A DNA stretch of 64,000 nt from Pseudomonas sp. Bc-h (GCF_002080045.1 NZ_MUIN01000006.1:83387-147386), one strand, 5' to 3'; shown: positions 45,863-54,470, numbered from the stretch's first letter. Notes: generated by a model from the sequence alone, not told the origin. Made by a program: numbers and translations.

Positions 45863-48445
45863 ATGGAACGGCGAGAAAATAACAACGGATGTATCTCGGT
45901 ATTCATCTTGCCTTGCACGGGCAAGCGCAAGACGGATCACCCAAAAACGTTCAAGCGTCATCCATTGCCCGCCTTTATCGCGGCCGCAACCGCCTGGATG
46001 ATCGGTTCCGGCGCCATGGCCATGACCGAATCAGACAGTGGAAACAGCCCGCCACGTGCGGTGAAATTCAACACTGCATTCATTCAGGGGACCGATCAAC
46101 CCGCGGACCTCAATACCTTCCTGGAGGGTAACAGCGTGGTCCCCGGCACTTATCGTGTCGATGTCTACGTCAATCGGACCTTGAGCGGTCGACGTGATAT
46201 CAGTTTCGTTGCCAACCCTGCCAATGACACCGTCGAAGCGTGCCTGACGCTGGATATGCTGCGCCAGTTCGGTGTGAACATGAGCGAGTTGGAAGCCTCC
46301 GATGCTACGTCGAGCGGTTGTTTCGACCTGTCGGCGAAGGTCGAGTTTGCCCACGTCGAATACCAGCCCGCCAGCTTGCGACTGAACATCAGCGTCCCTC
46401 AGGCGATGATGTCGCGCAGCACTCGAGGCTACGTGTCGCCCGAACTGTGGGACGAGGGCGAAACAGCCGCTTTCGTCAATTACAACTTCAGCGGTTCGCG
46501 CCGTACCCAAGGGCGTGAGTCTCGCGACCAGTACTATCTCGGACTGCGCAACGGCTTGAATATCGGGGCCTGGCGTTTGCGCAACGAAGCGTCGCTGATC
46601 TACGGCGACGCCCAGCCTTACCGATTTCGCAGCAATCGGACGTTCGCTCAGCGCGATATCAGTACCTTGAAAAGTCAGTTGACCCTGGGTGAAACCTTTA
46701 CCGACTCGCAGGTGTTCGACAGTGTGCGTTTCCTCGGGGCGACGCTGGCCTCCGATGAAGCAATGCTTCCGGACAGCGAACGTGTGTACGCGCCGGTGAT
46801 TCGCGGCATCGCCGAAACCAATGCTACGGTCGAGGTGCGCCAGAACGGATTCATGCTCTACAGCGGCAACGTTTCGCCCGGGCCGTTCGAGATTTCCGAT
46901 ATCTACCCCAGCGGGTCCAATGGCGATCTGGAAGTGACCGTAGTCGAGGCCGATGGCCGCAAGCGGGTGTTCGTTCAGGCCTACGCATCGCTGCCGATCA
47001 TGGTCCCCAAAGGGACGTTGCGCTACAGCCTGGCGGCGGGACAGTACGACAGCAATGTCGACGGCGGTCAGTCGCCGACTTTCACCAGCGCAACACTGAT
47101 CTATGGCCTGACAGACCTTGTGACCGCCGCCGGTGGTGCGCAAGTGGCCGAGGACTTCCAGGCCGGCAATATCGGCGCTGGAATCAACACCGGGCTGGGC
47201 GCTGTATCGCTGGATCTCACGCAATCCGTCAGCCAGCAGCGGCGTCAGACCTACAGCGGCCAGAGCCTGCGTTTGCGTTATGCCAACACGCTTGATCTGA
47301 CCAACACCACGCTGGCTGTGGCCGGATACCGCTACTCCACTGACCAGTACCGCACCTTCGATGAACATGTCGAACAATTGCAGGCGAGTGACGCCACACG
47401 TTTCGGACGGGCCAAGGATCGCGTCGAGTTCAGCCTTACCCAATCGTTGCCCCGGCAATCAGCGTCTCTGAGCCTGACCGGCTCCGAGCAGCGTTACTGG
47501 GATATGACCGGCAAGACCCGGCAGTTCTATCTGTCCTGGAACTCTGCCTGGCGCAGCCTCAGTTACAGCCTCTCGGTAGAGCGCAATCAGACCTTCGAGC
47601 GTGACGGGCGAAGCGAGACCGACAACCGCATCGCGCTGACGTTGAGCCTGCCATTGGGCAACAGTTCTGCTGCGTCGCGGGCGTTTTTCAACGCTGTACG
47701 TGACAGTGCCGGGGACTACGACATGCAGGCAGGCCTGAACGGTCAGGTATTCGATGACCGCAACACGTTCTATTCGCTGCAGGCCGGTCACGACAACCGC
47801 TCGGGTTCTGCCGGCTTCGGCAAACTCAATACCACGACCCCTTACGGGCGCTTCGATGCCGGTTACGGTCAGGGGCGCGACTATCGCGCAGTCAGCGTGG
47901 GAGCCTCAGGTTCGGTCGTGGCCCATGCAGGCGGCGTGAACTTCGGTCAGCCATTGGGTGAAACTTTCGCGCTGGTCCAGGTCGAGGACGTCGACGGTGC
48001 CCGCCTGACCAACGACCGCAACGTGCAAACCTCCGGCAACGGCTACGCCATTCTGCCGTACAGCCAGCCGTATCGCGCCAACTGGGTCAGCCTCGATACG
48101 CGGCAATTGGGGGCCGATATCGAGCTGGAAAACGCCGTCACACAGGTGGTGCCGCGCCGCGGCGCGGTGCCTTTGGTCAGCTTTAAAACCGCAGTCGGGC
48201 GCCGGGTGCAGTTCGAGCTGGTTCGCCCGGACGGCAGCCGATTGCCCCTCGGGGCTATGATCGAAGACGAGCATGGCAAGCTGCTGGCCGCGGTCGACCC
48301 CACCAGCCGCGCACTGGTGTTGAGCGAGCAGGACCGTGGCGAACTCATCGCCAGATGGTCGGATCAGCAATGCCGCGCGCGCTTCGATCTGCCACCGAGA
48401 AATCCTCAGCGCACGTACGACCGAATCAGGGTGATTTGCCAATGA
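45863..48445 (+). CDS. Fimbrial outer-membrane usher
   Basis: An 860-residue outer-membrane secretion pore that assembles the fimbria. An unusually long N-terminal leader (about 53 residues, basic n-region then FIAAATAWMIGSGAMA) precedes the periplasmic N domain (VKFNTAFIQGTDQPADLNTFLEG). The beta-barrel with plug covers about 170-690, with SVRFLGATLASDEAMLPDSERVYAPVIRGIA and GPFEISDIYPSGSNGDLEVTV as family landmarks. Two C-terminal domains follow, ending at Cys-Gln. No other start codon exists between the ATG at 45863 and the signal cleavage site, so the long leader is likely real. Its stop overlaps the second chaperone gene. Confidence 0.94.
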   Translation: MERRENNNGCISVFILPCTGKRKTDHPKTFKRHPLPAFIAAATAWMIGSGAMAMTESDSGNSPPRAVKFNTAFIQGTDQPADLNTFLEGNSVVPGTYRVDVYVNRTLSGRRDISFVANPANDTVEACLTLDMLRQFGVNMSELEASDATSSGCFDLSAKVEFAHVEYQPASLRLNISVPQAMMSRSTRGYVSPELWDEGETAAFVNYNFSGSRRTQGRESRDQYYLGLRNGLNIGAWRLRNEASLIYGDAQPYRFRSNRTFAQRDISTLKSQLTLGETFTDSQVFDSVRFLGATLASDEAMLPDSERVYAPVIRGIAETNATVEVRQNGFMLYSGNVSPGPFEISDIYPSGSNGDLEVTVVEADGRKRVFVQAYASLPIMVPKGTLRYSLAAGQYDSNVDGGQSPTFTSATLIYGLTDLVTAAGGAQVAEDFQAGNIGAGINTGLGAVSLDLTQSVSQQRRQTYSGQSLRLRYANTLDLTNTTLAVAGYRYSTDQYRTFDEHVEQLQASDATRFGRAKDRVEFSLTQSLPRQSASLSLTGSEQRYWDMTGKTRQFYLSWNSAWRSLSYSLSVERNQTFERDGRSETDNRIALTLSLPLGNSSAASRAFFNAVRDSAGDYDMQAGLNGQVFDDRNTFYSLQAGHDNRSGSAGFGKLNTTTPYGRFDAGYGQGRDYRAVSVGASGSVVAHAGGVNFGQPLGETFALVQVEDVDGARLTNDRNVQTSGNGYAILPYSQPYRANWVSLDTRQLGADIELENAVTQVVPRRGAVPLVSFKTAVGRRVQFELVRPDGSRLPLGAMIEDEHGKLLAAVDPTSRALVLSEQDRGELIARWSDQQCRARFDLPPRNPQRTYDRIRVICQ

Positions 48446-49203
48446 TCTGGAAGAGCTTGCTGTGCGCGGTCATGGTGTTTTTCAGCGACGATGTGCAGGC
48501 GTTGGTGTCGTTGTCAGGGACGCGTTTGATCTTTGATGGCCGGTTTCGTGAGGCGACGATCGAGGTCAGTAATCGCGGCAATGCTCAGGTACTGATTCAG
48601 GCGTGGTTGGCGGATGCACGCAATCCAGACACCGCGTCCACCCAGTTGCCGTTCGTGGTCACCCCGCATCTGGCGCAACTGCCAGCGTTGGGCAAACAGG
48701 CACTGCGGGTGATGTATGAGGGCGTTGGCATGCCGGTCGATCGGGAGTCATTGCTGCATTTATACGTGCTCGAAGTGCCACGTCGAAGCGAAGCCCGTCA
48801 GCAACTGAGCATTGCGGTACGTCAGCGCATCAAGGTTTTCTACCGCCCTGAAGGGCTGCCCGGGGATCCTGCCGACGCAGCGCAAAGCCTTGTCTGGCAG
48901 GGGGCCGCGTTCGATCGCTCAACGCTCAAAGTGCGCAACCCGACGCCTTTTCATGTGGTGCTTCAGCGTATTGCAATCAGTGGCGTCGAAGTCAGCGAGG
49001 ACCTGATGCTCGCGCCGTTCGCGGAGGTGTTGCTGCCGTTTACCAATAGTGCCGGCGCTCGTTTGAGGTCCGGGCAATTGAGTTTCAAGGCACTGACGGA
49101 CTACGGCGGTCAGCGCGATTTCTGCGCGCAGGTCGAGGAAAACACGCCATTCAACGCACGGCTACGGATGCCGAGCGCTCAATCATCCATAGGGAAATGC
49201 TGA
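48442..49203 (+). CDS. Fimbrial periplasmic chaperone (second copy)
   Basis: A 253-residue PapD-like chaperone. A short signal peptide (MIWKSLLCAVMVFFSDDVQA) precedes LVSLSGTRLIFDGRFREATIEVSN with the conserved Arg; RQRIKVFYRPEGLPG carries the Lys. It is clearly related to the first chaperone but diverged, so it probably serves a different subunit, most likely the tip protein next to it. The start at 48442 overlaps the usher stop (ATGATC over TGA), so it is coupled. The open frame upstream is inside the usher and is not used. Confidence 0.92.
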   Translation: MIWKSLLCAVMVFFSDDVQALVSLSGTRLIFDGRFREATIEVSNRGNAQVLIQAWLADARNPDTASTQLPFVVTPHLAQLPALGKQALRVMYEGVGMPVDRESLLHLYVLEVPRRSEARQQLSIAVRQRIKVFYRPEGLPGDPADAAQSLVWQGAAFDRSTLKVRNPTPFHVVLQRIAISGVEVSEDLMLAPFAEVLLPFTNSAGARLRSGQLSFKALTDYGGQRDFCAQVEENTPFNARLRMPSAQSSIGKC

Positions 49204-49205
49204 CT

Positions 49206-50198
49206 ATGACGACATCCTTTTACACCCGCTGGTGTCCGACGTTTCTTCTGACCTTTCTGCTGCCCGCCACTGGAATGGCCATGACCTGCAAGGCTCAGGG
49301 GTCCGGCGAAACGGTGGTTCGGGCCGATCTGTCCAGCAGTGTCGCGATTCCGGCGACTCTGCCGGACGGCAGCGTGGTCTGGCGCTCCGAGCGGCTCAAC
49401 ATCCCTGTCGAATGCGCCAGGGAGCAGCCGGGCGCTGCCGAGGAAGTGTTCCTCTATCTGAACCCTGAAAACCTGCAGATCGGGGAGGGGATCCGCGCTG
49501 GGCTGACCTTGAATGGCGTCGATTACCTGCAGAGCAATGGGCGAATTGCGACGCAACAGATGCTACCTGGGTGCAGCGAAACGGGGCAGAGCATAAGGGC
49601 CTGTCCCGCCGTCAGCTTCAACTTGCCATTTTCGGTGTTCATTCAAAAGTACGGGCCGACGCCTCCGTCCGGTATCGCCAGCCATTTGCTCGACTACCGC
49701 ATGTTTCAACTCGACAGCGGCAGCGGGATGAATCCGGTGCCGGACAACAACCTCAACTATGTCATCAACAACCTTGCCGGCCTGCGTTTCGTGGCCTGCG
49801 ATGCCGAATTGAGGGTGATGCCGGAAACGGTCGAGTTTGGCGATGTGGCGATCAGAAACGTGCGGGTCGGAGAGGTGGCGGCCTTTCAGCGATTCGCGCT
49901 GGCGACTAGCCGTACCTGCGATTCGCCTTTCAGCCTGAATGCGCGGTTCACGCCAGTGTCAGGGACGTTGGCCGGCGATGTACTGGTGCCGGTGAATAAC
50001 GACAGCATTGGCATCCGTATCACCGACGCGATCACCAACAAACCGGTTCGCTACAACGAACCCTTTCACGCCACCGACCTGCCGGAAGGCACCTATTCGG
50101 CGACCGCCGATTTCAATGCCGAGCTGGTGTGGCAGACCCCATCCCCCAAGCCCGGGCCGTTCTCGGCGGAGGTGATGGTGGACTTGTTCTACAAGTAA
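49206..50198 (+). CDS. Fimbrial tip subunit / putative adhesin
   Basis: A 330-residue exported protein about twice the length of the pilin. The signal peptide ends near PATGMAM. The N-terminal half (about 25-185) could be a receptor-binding domain with several Cys. The C-terminal half (about 190-330), starting FVACDAELRVMPETVEFGDV with Cys and ending GPFSAEVMVDLFYK, is a pilin-type domain that joins the fibre. This layout is typical of tip adhesins. Receptor specificity is unknown. I use ATG 49206 (AGGGAA upstream); ATG 49197 within the chaperone end is an alternative. It is last in the operon. Confidence 0.85.
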   Translation: MTTSFYTRWCPTFLLTFLLPATGMAMTCKAQGSGETVVRADLSSSVAIPATLPDGSVVWRSERLNIPVECAREQPGAAEEVFLYLNPENLQIGEGIRAGLTLNGVDYLQSNGRIATQQMLPGCSETGQSIRACPAVSFNLPFSVFIQKYGPTPPSGIASHLLDYRMFQLDSGSGMNPVPDNNLNYVINNLAGLRFVACDAELRVMPETVEFGDVAIRNVRVGEVAAFQRFALATSRTCDSPFSLNARFTPVSGTLAGDVLVPVNNDSIGIRITDAITNKPVRYNEPFHATDLPEGTYSATADFNAELVWQTPSPKPGPFSAEVMVDLFYK

Positions 50199-50304
50199 GC
50201 CGTTGCTCGGTTGCCACAGGCGGCTGCGTGGCGATTCAGGTATGCTGCGCGGCCTGCGGGCACTGCCTGCTCATCCCTCGACCGTTTCGCGATTCGGAGC
50301 TTCC

Positions 50305-50541
50305 ATGACCCTCCCCGAACACACCCCGGCTCCTGACCTCGTCGTCGAATCGGCCGATGCCAATACTTCGCCGACAGAAGAAAAACCGGCCATTCCGGCT
50401 TTCCGCTTCCCGTTCAAACCGGGCGAGCTGGCACAGGCGAAAAAGGATCAGCCTCGTTACAAGGGGCCGGGCAAGTCCAATCACGACAAACGCCCGGGCG
50501 CTGCGCCGTCCGGTACTCGTCGCTCAATGGGCAAGCGCTGA
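50305..50541 (+). CDS. Small hypothetical protein, disordered and basic at the C terminus
   Basis: A 78-residue protein without recognised domain. The first 40 residues are acidic and Pro-rich (TLPEHTPAPDLVVESADANTS), then FRFPFKPGELAQAKKDQPRYKGPGKSNHDKRPG turns basic and Gly/Lys-rich. It appears mostly disordered and could bind nucleic acid, which is inference. It has a GGAGC ribosome site six bases before the ATG. It stands between the fimbrial operon and the converging GlxA-type regulator. Confidence 0.65.
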   Translation: MTLPEHTPAPDLVVESADANTSPTEEKPAIPAFRFPFKPGELAQAKKDQPRYKGPGKSNHDKRPGAAPSGTRRSMGKR

Positions 50542-50550
50542 GCAGGGCTT

Positions 50551-51513
50551 TCAGCCCTCCTTGCGAAAACTGTCCCGATACTGCGTCGGCGTTACGCCCA
50601 GGCGCTGGCTGAAGATCAGTCGCATCCGCGCTGCGCTGCCAAAACCACAGTGATACGCCACGGCCTTGATCGCCATTTCGCTGCCTTCAAGCAAATGCCG
50701 GGCGGCGTCGATTCGAGCGCGCTGCACGAATTCGGCTGGCGTGACTTTGGCGTCGCGAGCGAACACCCTGGCAAAGCTGCGCGGGCTCATGGAAACGACT
50801 TCAGCCAGACGCTCCACTGAAAACGGCTCGCTGATGTGCTCCATGACATAACGCTGAATTTTCGCGACCGGCGAATCGTCGTCCACCGAGGCCGTGAGAT
50901 AAGGGCTGAACTGCGACTGTCCGCCCTGACGTTGCGCCACGACCAGCAACCGCTTGGCGACCGCCAGCGCAACAGCGGGGCCATGGTCCTCGGCGACCAG
51001 CGCCAGCGCCATGTCTATGCCCGCCGTCACCCCGGCTGAAGTCACCAATCTGCCATCGCGAACGTAGATCCGATCAGGCTCGACCAGAGCCTGCGCAAAC
51101 AGGTCGGCCAACTGCTGCGCGTGGCTCCAGTGGGTCGCGGCGCTCTTGCCATCGAGCAAACCGGCATGACCGAGAATGAACGCGCCGGTGCATATCGACC
51201 CGTAGCGGCCAGCCAGCGGCGTGGCCTCGTTCAGCCAGGCCGTGATGTGCGGCATCTCGTGACCCTCAGGCAACAGAGGCCCGCCAGGCACCAACAGAAT
51301 ATCGAACTGCCTGGGCGCGTCGGTCAGGTCATACTCAGCGCCGAGTGGCATGCCATTGGAGGCAATGATCGGATAGGGCGCCGCGCCGATAGTGGTGATT
51401 CGGTAGCCGTCCCCCTCGGCCACGAAGCGATTGGCCTCGGCGAATACATCCAGCGGCCCCGCGACATCCAGCGACTGGACATGGGGGAACAGCACAATCG
51501 CGACGCTTTTCAT
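50551..51513 (-). CDS. GlxA-type transcriptional regulator (DJ-1/PfpI + AraC HTH)
   Basis: A 320-residue regulator. The N-terminal DJ-1/PfpI-like domain (about 1-185) shows the elbow GSICTGAFILGHAGLLDGKSAATHW with Cys. The C-terminal AraC/XylS domain (about 215-315) has two helix-turn-helix units, SVERLAEVVSMSPRSFARVF and AIKAVAYHCGFGSAARMRLIF, ending GVTPTQYRDSF. Relatives (GlxA, FtrA, CdhR, GbdR) respond to small amine or amide metabolites; the ligand here is unknown. It lies nine bases after the YkgJ-like gene on the same strand. Confidence 0.9.
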   Translation of the reverse strand: MKSVAIVLFPHVQSLDVAGPLDVFAEANRFVAEGDGYRITTIGAAPYPIIASNGMPLGAEYDLTDAPRQFDILLVPGGPLLPEGHEMPHITAWLNEATPLAGRYGSICTGAFILGHAGLLDGKSAATHWSHAQQLADLFAQALVEPDRIYVRDGRLVTSAGVTAGIDMALALVAEDHGPAVALAVAKRLLVVAQRQGGQSQFSPYLTASVDDDSPVAKIQRYVMEHISEPFSVERLAEVVSMSPRSFARVFARDAKVTPAEFVQRARIDAARHLLEGSEMAIKAVAYHCGFGSAARMRLIFSQRLGVTPTQYRDSFRKEG

Positions 51514-51522
51514 CGATCAGTC

Positions 51523-52275
51523 TCAGGCGCTTTGCAAAGGGATGAACATATAGCTCATCGACTCTGCTGTCTCCAGCCGCGCGCCAGCGTGTTGCAACCT
51601 TAGCGTGGCTTGATCCCCAGCCACGCGAAAGCTCCAGCCATCGTCTGCCACCGGCGGCAGCTCCCCGTCGCTGAACCGGGCGACGGCTTCGGCAAACGCG
51701 TTCATCTCCGGCAAATAGGCGACGAAGCCATTGCCCTTCAGGGCGGTGGTGTTAATACCCAATGCCATGCAGATCGCCTGTTTGCGAGCGATGTCATCGC
51801 GGTCTGCCTGGCGTGATTGCTCGATCAGCGCTATCAACTGCTGATCCACCAGTTGCCCGCCGACGATCAGATCCGGACCTTGAGTCCATGACTCGCTGGG
51901 ACAGTCTTTGGCCTCAGGGCGCAGCGGGATATGGGGATTGATCTCCATCGGATAAATCCGACATACCAGCGGGCGACGTTCGTAGATGCGGCAGAGATTG
52001 TCCGCGTCAAGATTTCGGCAGCGTCCGGCGTTATAGGCCGCGAAGGTGATTGCTACCCACACTTGAGCCGAACCGCTGATGACCGGGTGTGAGCGGCGGG
52101 TAGCGTGGGTGAGTTGTTCCGAGGGGACGCCGTAGCCATCGGCCAGAAATGCCTCGGTCAGCACAACTACCGAACCGCCGTCAGCCGCCCACTGCGCAGC
52201 CTCCGCGAGTGTCAGCGGGACGTGATGATCGGTGCAGCATTTGCCACAGCCGACGCAGGAAAACTGAGTGTTCAT
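51523..52275 (-). CDS. YkgJ family cysteine cluster protein
   Basis: A 250-residue protein with the CxxC..CC motif CVGCGKCCTDHHVPLT near the N terminus and a second group CRNLDADNLCRIYERRPLVCRIYP (about 95), the arrangement of the YkgJ family. This Cys pattern suggests a zinc or iron-sulfur site. The function is unknown. The start at 52275 (MNTQFSCVGCGKCC) is chosen; a TTG six codons upstream (MAAFFS) is possible. Neither has a good ribosome site. It is followed closely by the GlxA-type regulator, so one transcript is likely. Confidence 0.82.
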   Translation of the reverse strand: MNTQFSCVGCGKCCTDHHVPLTLAEAAQWAADGGSVVVLTEAFLADGYGVPSEQLTHATRRSHPVISGSAQVWVAITFAAYNAGRCRNLDADNLCRIYERRPLVCRIYPMEINPHIPLRPEAKDCPSESWTQGPDLIVGGQLVDQQLIALIEQSRQADRDDIARKQAICMALGINTTALKGNGFVAYLPEMNAFAEAVARFSDGELPPVADDGWSFRVAGDQATLRLQHAGARLETAESMSYMFIPLQSA

Positions 52276-52447
52276 CGAAAAAAACGCCGCCAATTTACAA
52301 AGAAAAAAGCCCTGATCCTGCGCTGATTATCCGTCAGCGCGGGGCAGGAGACTGTAAATGGGGGATTTGCAGCAAGTTATGCGCCATACAGGCGTATTGA
52401 GGGCGGTGAGGGGCCCTGTAGGAAGAAGCTTGGGCTCGGGAGCGTAA

Positions 52448-52771
52448 TTATTTCTTGGGTAACGTCGTCGCGTTATCCCACTCGGTGATCAGGGCTTTCT
52501 TGTTTTTACGGTCGTACAGGCACAACTCGGTGCCGGTCTTGTTCTTCATGAACGCCTGTTTGTACTGGCCTTTGATCAGCAGCGCGCTATATCCGACGCT
52601 GTCGTCGAACATCGCGGAAGTACCCGCAGGTTTGGCGTTCTTCAGTGAGCTGGCAGCAACGCAACTGTCGACCAGCGTCTTGTCGAACGCTTTCCATGCG
52701 TCTTCGCTGGATGCACTGGCCTGGCCGGCGATTGCGGTCAGGGCGAGCAGCATCAGGGTGGTCGTTTTCAT
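52448..52771 (-). CDS. Small secreted protein of unknown function
   Basis: A 107-residue protein with a clear signal peptide (MKTTTLMLLALTAIAGQASA), so a mature periplasmic chain of about 87 residues with two Cys (DSCVAAS and TELCLYD) that could form a disulfide. No family recognised. The start at 52771 is behind GGAGACGCTT. The extended frame upstream (MCSAANSSRAK) does not look coding. It is 52 bases downstream of the acetyltransferase gene on the same strand. Confidence 0.7.
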   Translation of the reverse strand: MKTTTLMLLALTAIAGQASASSEDAWKAFDKTLVDSCVAASSLKNAKPAGTSAMFDDSVGYSALLIKGQYKQAFMKNKTGTELCLYDRKNKKALITEWDNATTLPKK

Positions 52772-52823
52772 AAGCGTCTCCGTCGTTGTCTTGTTGGCAG
52801 GTATGACAGCGAGTTGGACTGGC

Positions 52824-53285
52824 TTAGCGCGGCTCGAGTTCGCAGCGCTGCACATATTGCATGCCTGCCCGTTCGTAGAGGTGTCGCGCCGTCAGATTGC
52901 ATTCCATGACTTTGAGGTCGACGTGCCCTTCGCGGCGTTCAGCGAAGGCTTCGAACACGCGGTCGAGCAGTGCCAGCCCTACACCTCGGCGCTGGGCGCG
53001 AGGGTGAACCACCAGATTGCGGATGAAAGCACTGGTCCAGCATTGCGCGACAGCAACCACGCCCAGCGGGTCTGCTATGACAGTGCATAGCTGCCGATCG
53101 AATTCCGGATCGCTTTCGAAAGCGTTCAGCCAGGTCGTGAAATCCTCTACACGTCCCCCGCCATGGCCAGTGCCGAGCATGAATAGCTGATGCACGGCGA
53201 ACGCATTTTCCGTAGTGAACTCGACCTCATGCAATGAGTGCGGCCACACCACCGCGCGACGCGGCAAGCCCAGGTCGCGACGCAT
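52824..53285 (-). CDS. GNAT family N-acetyltransferase
   Basis: A single-domain GNAT enzyme of about 153 residues. The acetyl-CoA binding signature is VVHPRAQRRGVGLALLDRVFEAFA, followed by the last strand and helix VMECNLTARHLYERAGMQYVQRCEL. The substrate is unknown. The start is uncertain: I use ATG 53285, but no ribosome site precedes it. The frame continues upstream (RPSPYDASTGHYWL looks natural) to a CTG at 53330 that overlaps the CheV stop next to AAGGGAT, and to an ATG at 53372 inside the CheV gene. A coupled start at the CheV stop is plausible. Confidence 0.8.
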   Translation of the reverse strand: MRRDLGLPRRAVVWPHSLHEVEFTTENAFAVHQLFMLGTGHGGGRVEDFTTWLNAFESDPEFDRQLCTVIADPLGVVAVAQCWTSAFIRNLVVHPRAQRRGVGLALLDRVFEAFAERREGHVDLKVMECNLTARHLYERAGMQYVQRCELEPR

Positions 53286-53326
53286 CAACCAGTAGTGGCC
53301 GGTGGAAGCGTCGTAGGGGCTGGGCC

Positions 53327-54223
53327 TCAGATCCCTTGGGCTTCGACCGTACGTGCGGCTTCGATCAAGCATCGTGTCAGCTCGGGCGAGGAAAATTTGG
53401 TCAACACGGCATTGGCACCTGCGGCCTTGGCCTTTTCGGCGTTCATCGCGCTGTCCAGCGAGGTGTGCAACAGCACGTAAAGCTCCTGAAAGTCAGGGGT
53501 TTCGCGCAGCGTGCGTGTGAAAGCGTAGCCATCCATTTCGGACATTTCGATGTCCGACACGACAACATTGATTTGCTGCGCCGTGCCTTGCAGGTCCAGG
53601 AGATGGTCGATGGCCTCTCGCGCACTCCGCGCGGTGTGGCATTCGATCCCCAGGTTACGCAGGGTAATCACCGACTGTTGCAGGGCGACCTGGCTGTCGT
53701 CGACCACCAGAATGCGCGCCTTGGTCAGCACGTCGATTTCTTCCGGGCTAAGCTCGGTGGGCTCGGCGAGAATGCGCGCCGGGGCGATGCCGTGGATGAC
53801 CTTTTCGATATCCAGCACCTGAACCAGCGTGCCCTCGACCTGCGTCACGCCGGTGATGAACGACTTGTTGCCGGAACCGAAGGGCGGCGGGCGAATGTCG
53901 GTGGTCAGGCAGTGGACGATCTTGCTGACGGCTTGCACATGCAGCCCCTGCTTGGACCGGCTGACGTCGGTGACGATCAGGCAGCCACCATCAGGGTCAA
54001 GCAGCGGGCGCTCGCCGATGGCACGGCTCAGGTCGATCACCGACAGCGAGTTGCCGCGCAGCGTCGCGACCCCTTTGACGTGCGGATGCGACTCGGGCAA
54101 ACGTGTGAGGGGAGGGCAGGGGATGATCTCGCTGACCTTGAGCAGGTTGATCGCCATCAGCTTTCCGCTGCGTAACGTGAACAGCAGAAGCGAGAGTGAA
54201 TCTGCGCGGACGTTTTTGGACAT
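53327..54223 (-). CDS. CheV-like chemotaxis coupling protein (CheW + receiver)
   Basis: A 298-residue hybrid of an N-terminal CheW domain (about 10-160, with SLSLLLFTLRSGKLMAINLLKVSEI and VKGVATLRGNSLSVIDLSRAIGE) and a C-terminal response-regulator receiver domain (about 180-298). The receiver shows ILVVDDSQ and phospho-Asp in VVVSDIEMSEMDGYAF; Lys is in AVLTKFSSPEL. CheV proteins couple receptors to CheA and adapt signalling by phosphorylation. The start at 54223 has AAGG five bases before; 15 upstream codons are not conserved. It is divergent from hmp and stands apart from other chemotaxis genes. Confidence 0.9.
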   Translation of the reverse strand: MSKNVRADSLSLLLFTLRSGKLMAINLLKVSEIIPCPPLTRLPESHPHVKGVATLRGNSLSVIDLSRAIGERPLLDPDGGCLIVTDVSRSKQGLHVQAVSKIVHCLTTDIRPPPFGSGNKSFITGVTQVEGTLVQVLDIEKVIHGIAPARILAEPTELSPEEIDVLTKARILVVDDSQVALQQSVITLRNLGIECHTARSAREAIDHLLDLQGTAQQINVVVSDIEMSEMDGYAFTRTLRETPDFQELYVLLHTSLDSAMNAEKAKAAGANAVLTKFSSPELTRCLIEAARTVEAQGI

Positions 54224-54357
54224 ATGAACCTTCTGTGATGCGGTGTCTGATTGCATCTGAACGGGCAAACAGCTTTCGATGACGGTTTATCGACCCCCCG
54301 CAGGCAGGCTTTAGCGCTTTCTCCGAAGGTCAGGTTAGCCGGCGGATCTGAGGCGTA

Positions 54358-54368
54358 GTCTAAATGAC
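54358..54368 (+). promoter_or_regulatory. NorR-type enhancer site 1
   Basis: GTCTAAATGAC fits the NorR core GT-N7-AC, here as a GTC-N5-GAC dyad. It is the first of three, centred about 20 bases from the second and about 100 bases upstream of the sigma-54 promoter. Confidence 0.72.
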
Positions 54369-54377
54369 ACTGTTCGT

Positions 54378-54388
54378 GTCTTTATGAC
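54378..54388 (+). promoter_or_regulatory. NorR-type enhancer site 2
   Basis: GTCTTTATGAC is the second GTC-N5-GAC dyad with the GT-N7-AC core. Its centre is 20 bases from site 1 and 26 from site 3, close to a same-face helical arrangement with site 1. Confidence 0.72.
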
Positions 54389-54403
54389 CGTAATCAAAGA
54401 TTG

Positions 54404-54414
54404 GTCAAAATGAC
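54404..54414 (+). promoter_or_regulatory. NorR-type enhancer site 3
   Basis: GTCAAAATGAC is the third GTC-N5-GAC dyad. It ends 40 bases before the -24 element of the sigma-54 promoter. Confidence 0.72.
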
Positions 54415-54424
54415 TATTTATGTA

Positions 54425-54437
54425 TATATCATTGATT
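54425..54437 (+). promoter_or_regulatory. Candidate IHF site
   Basis: TATATCATTGATT is close to the reverse form of the IHF consensus (YAANNNNTTGATW), with the TTGATT half intact, inside an AT-rich stretch. It sits between the enhancer sites and the sigma-54 promoter, where IHF would bend DNA to allow NorR contact. Confidence 0.45.
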
Positions 54438-54454
54438 TTAATGGAATTAATAGC

Positions 54455-54470
54455 TGGCACGCTTCCTGAT
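54455..54470 (+). promoter_or_regulatory. Sigma-54 promoter of hmp
   Basis: TGGCACGCTTCCTGAT has a perfect -24 element (TGGCAC) and a -12 region CTGAT in place of TTGCT with correct spacing. One -12 base departs from the GC doublet. With the three upstream enhancer sites it makes a convincing NorR/sigma-54 promoter. Confidence 0.7.

Noticed and set aside
46031..47458. Minus-strand 475-codon open frame
   Set aside because: Antisense to the usher, which shows continuous family similarity.
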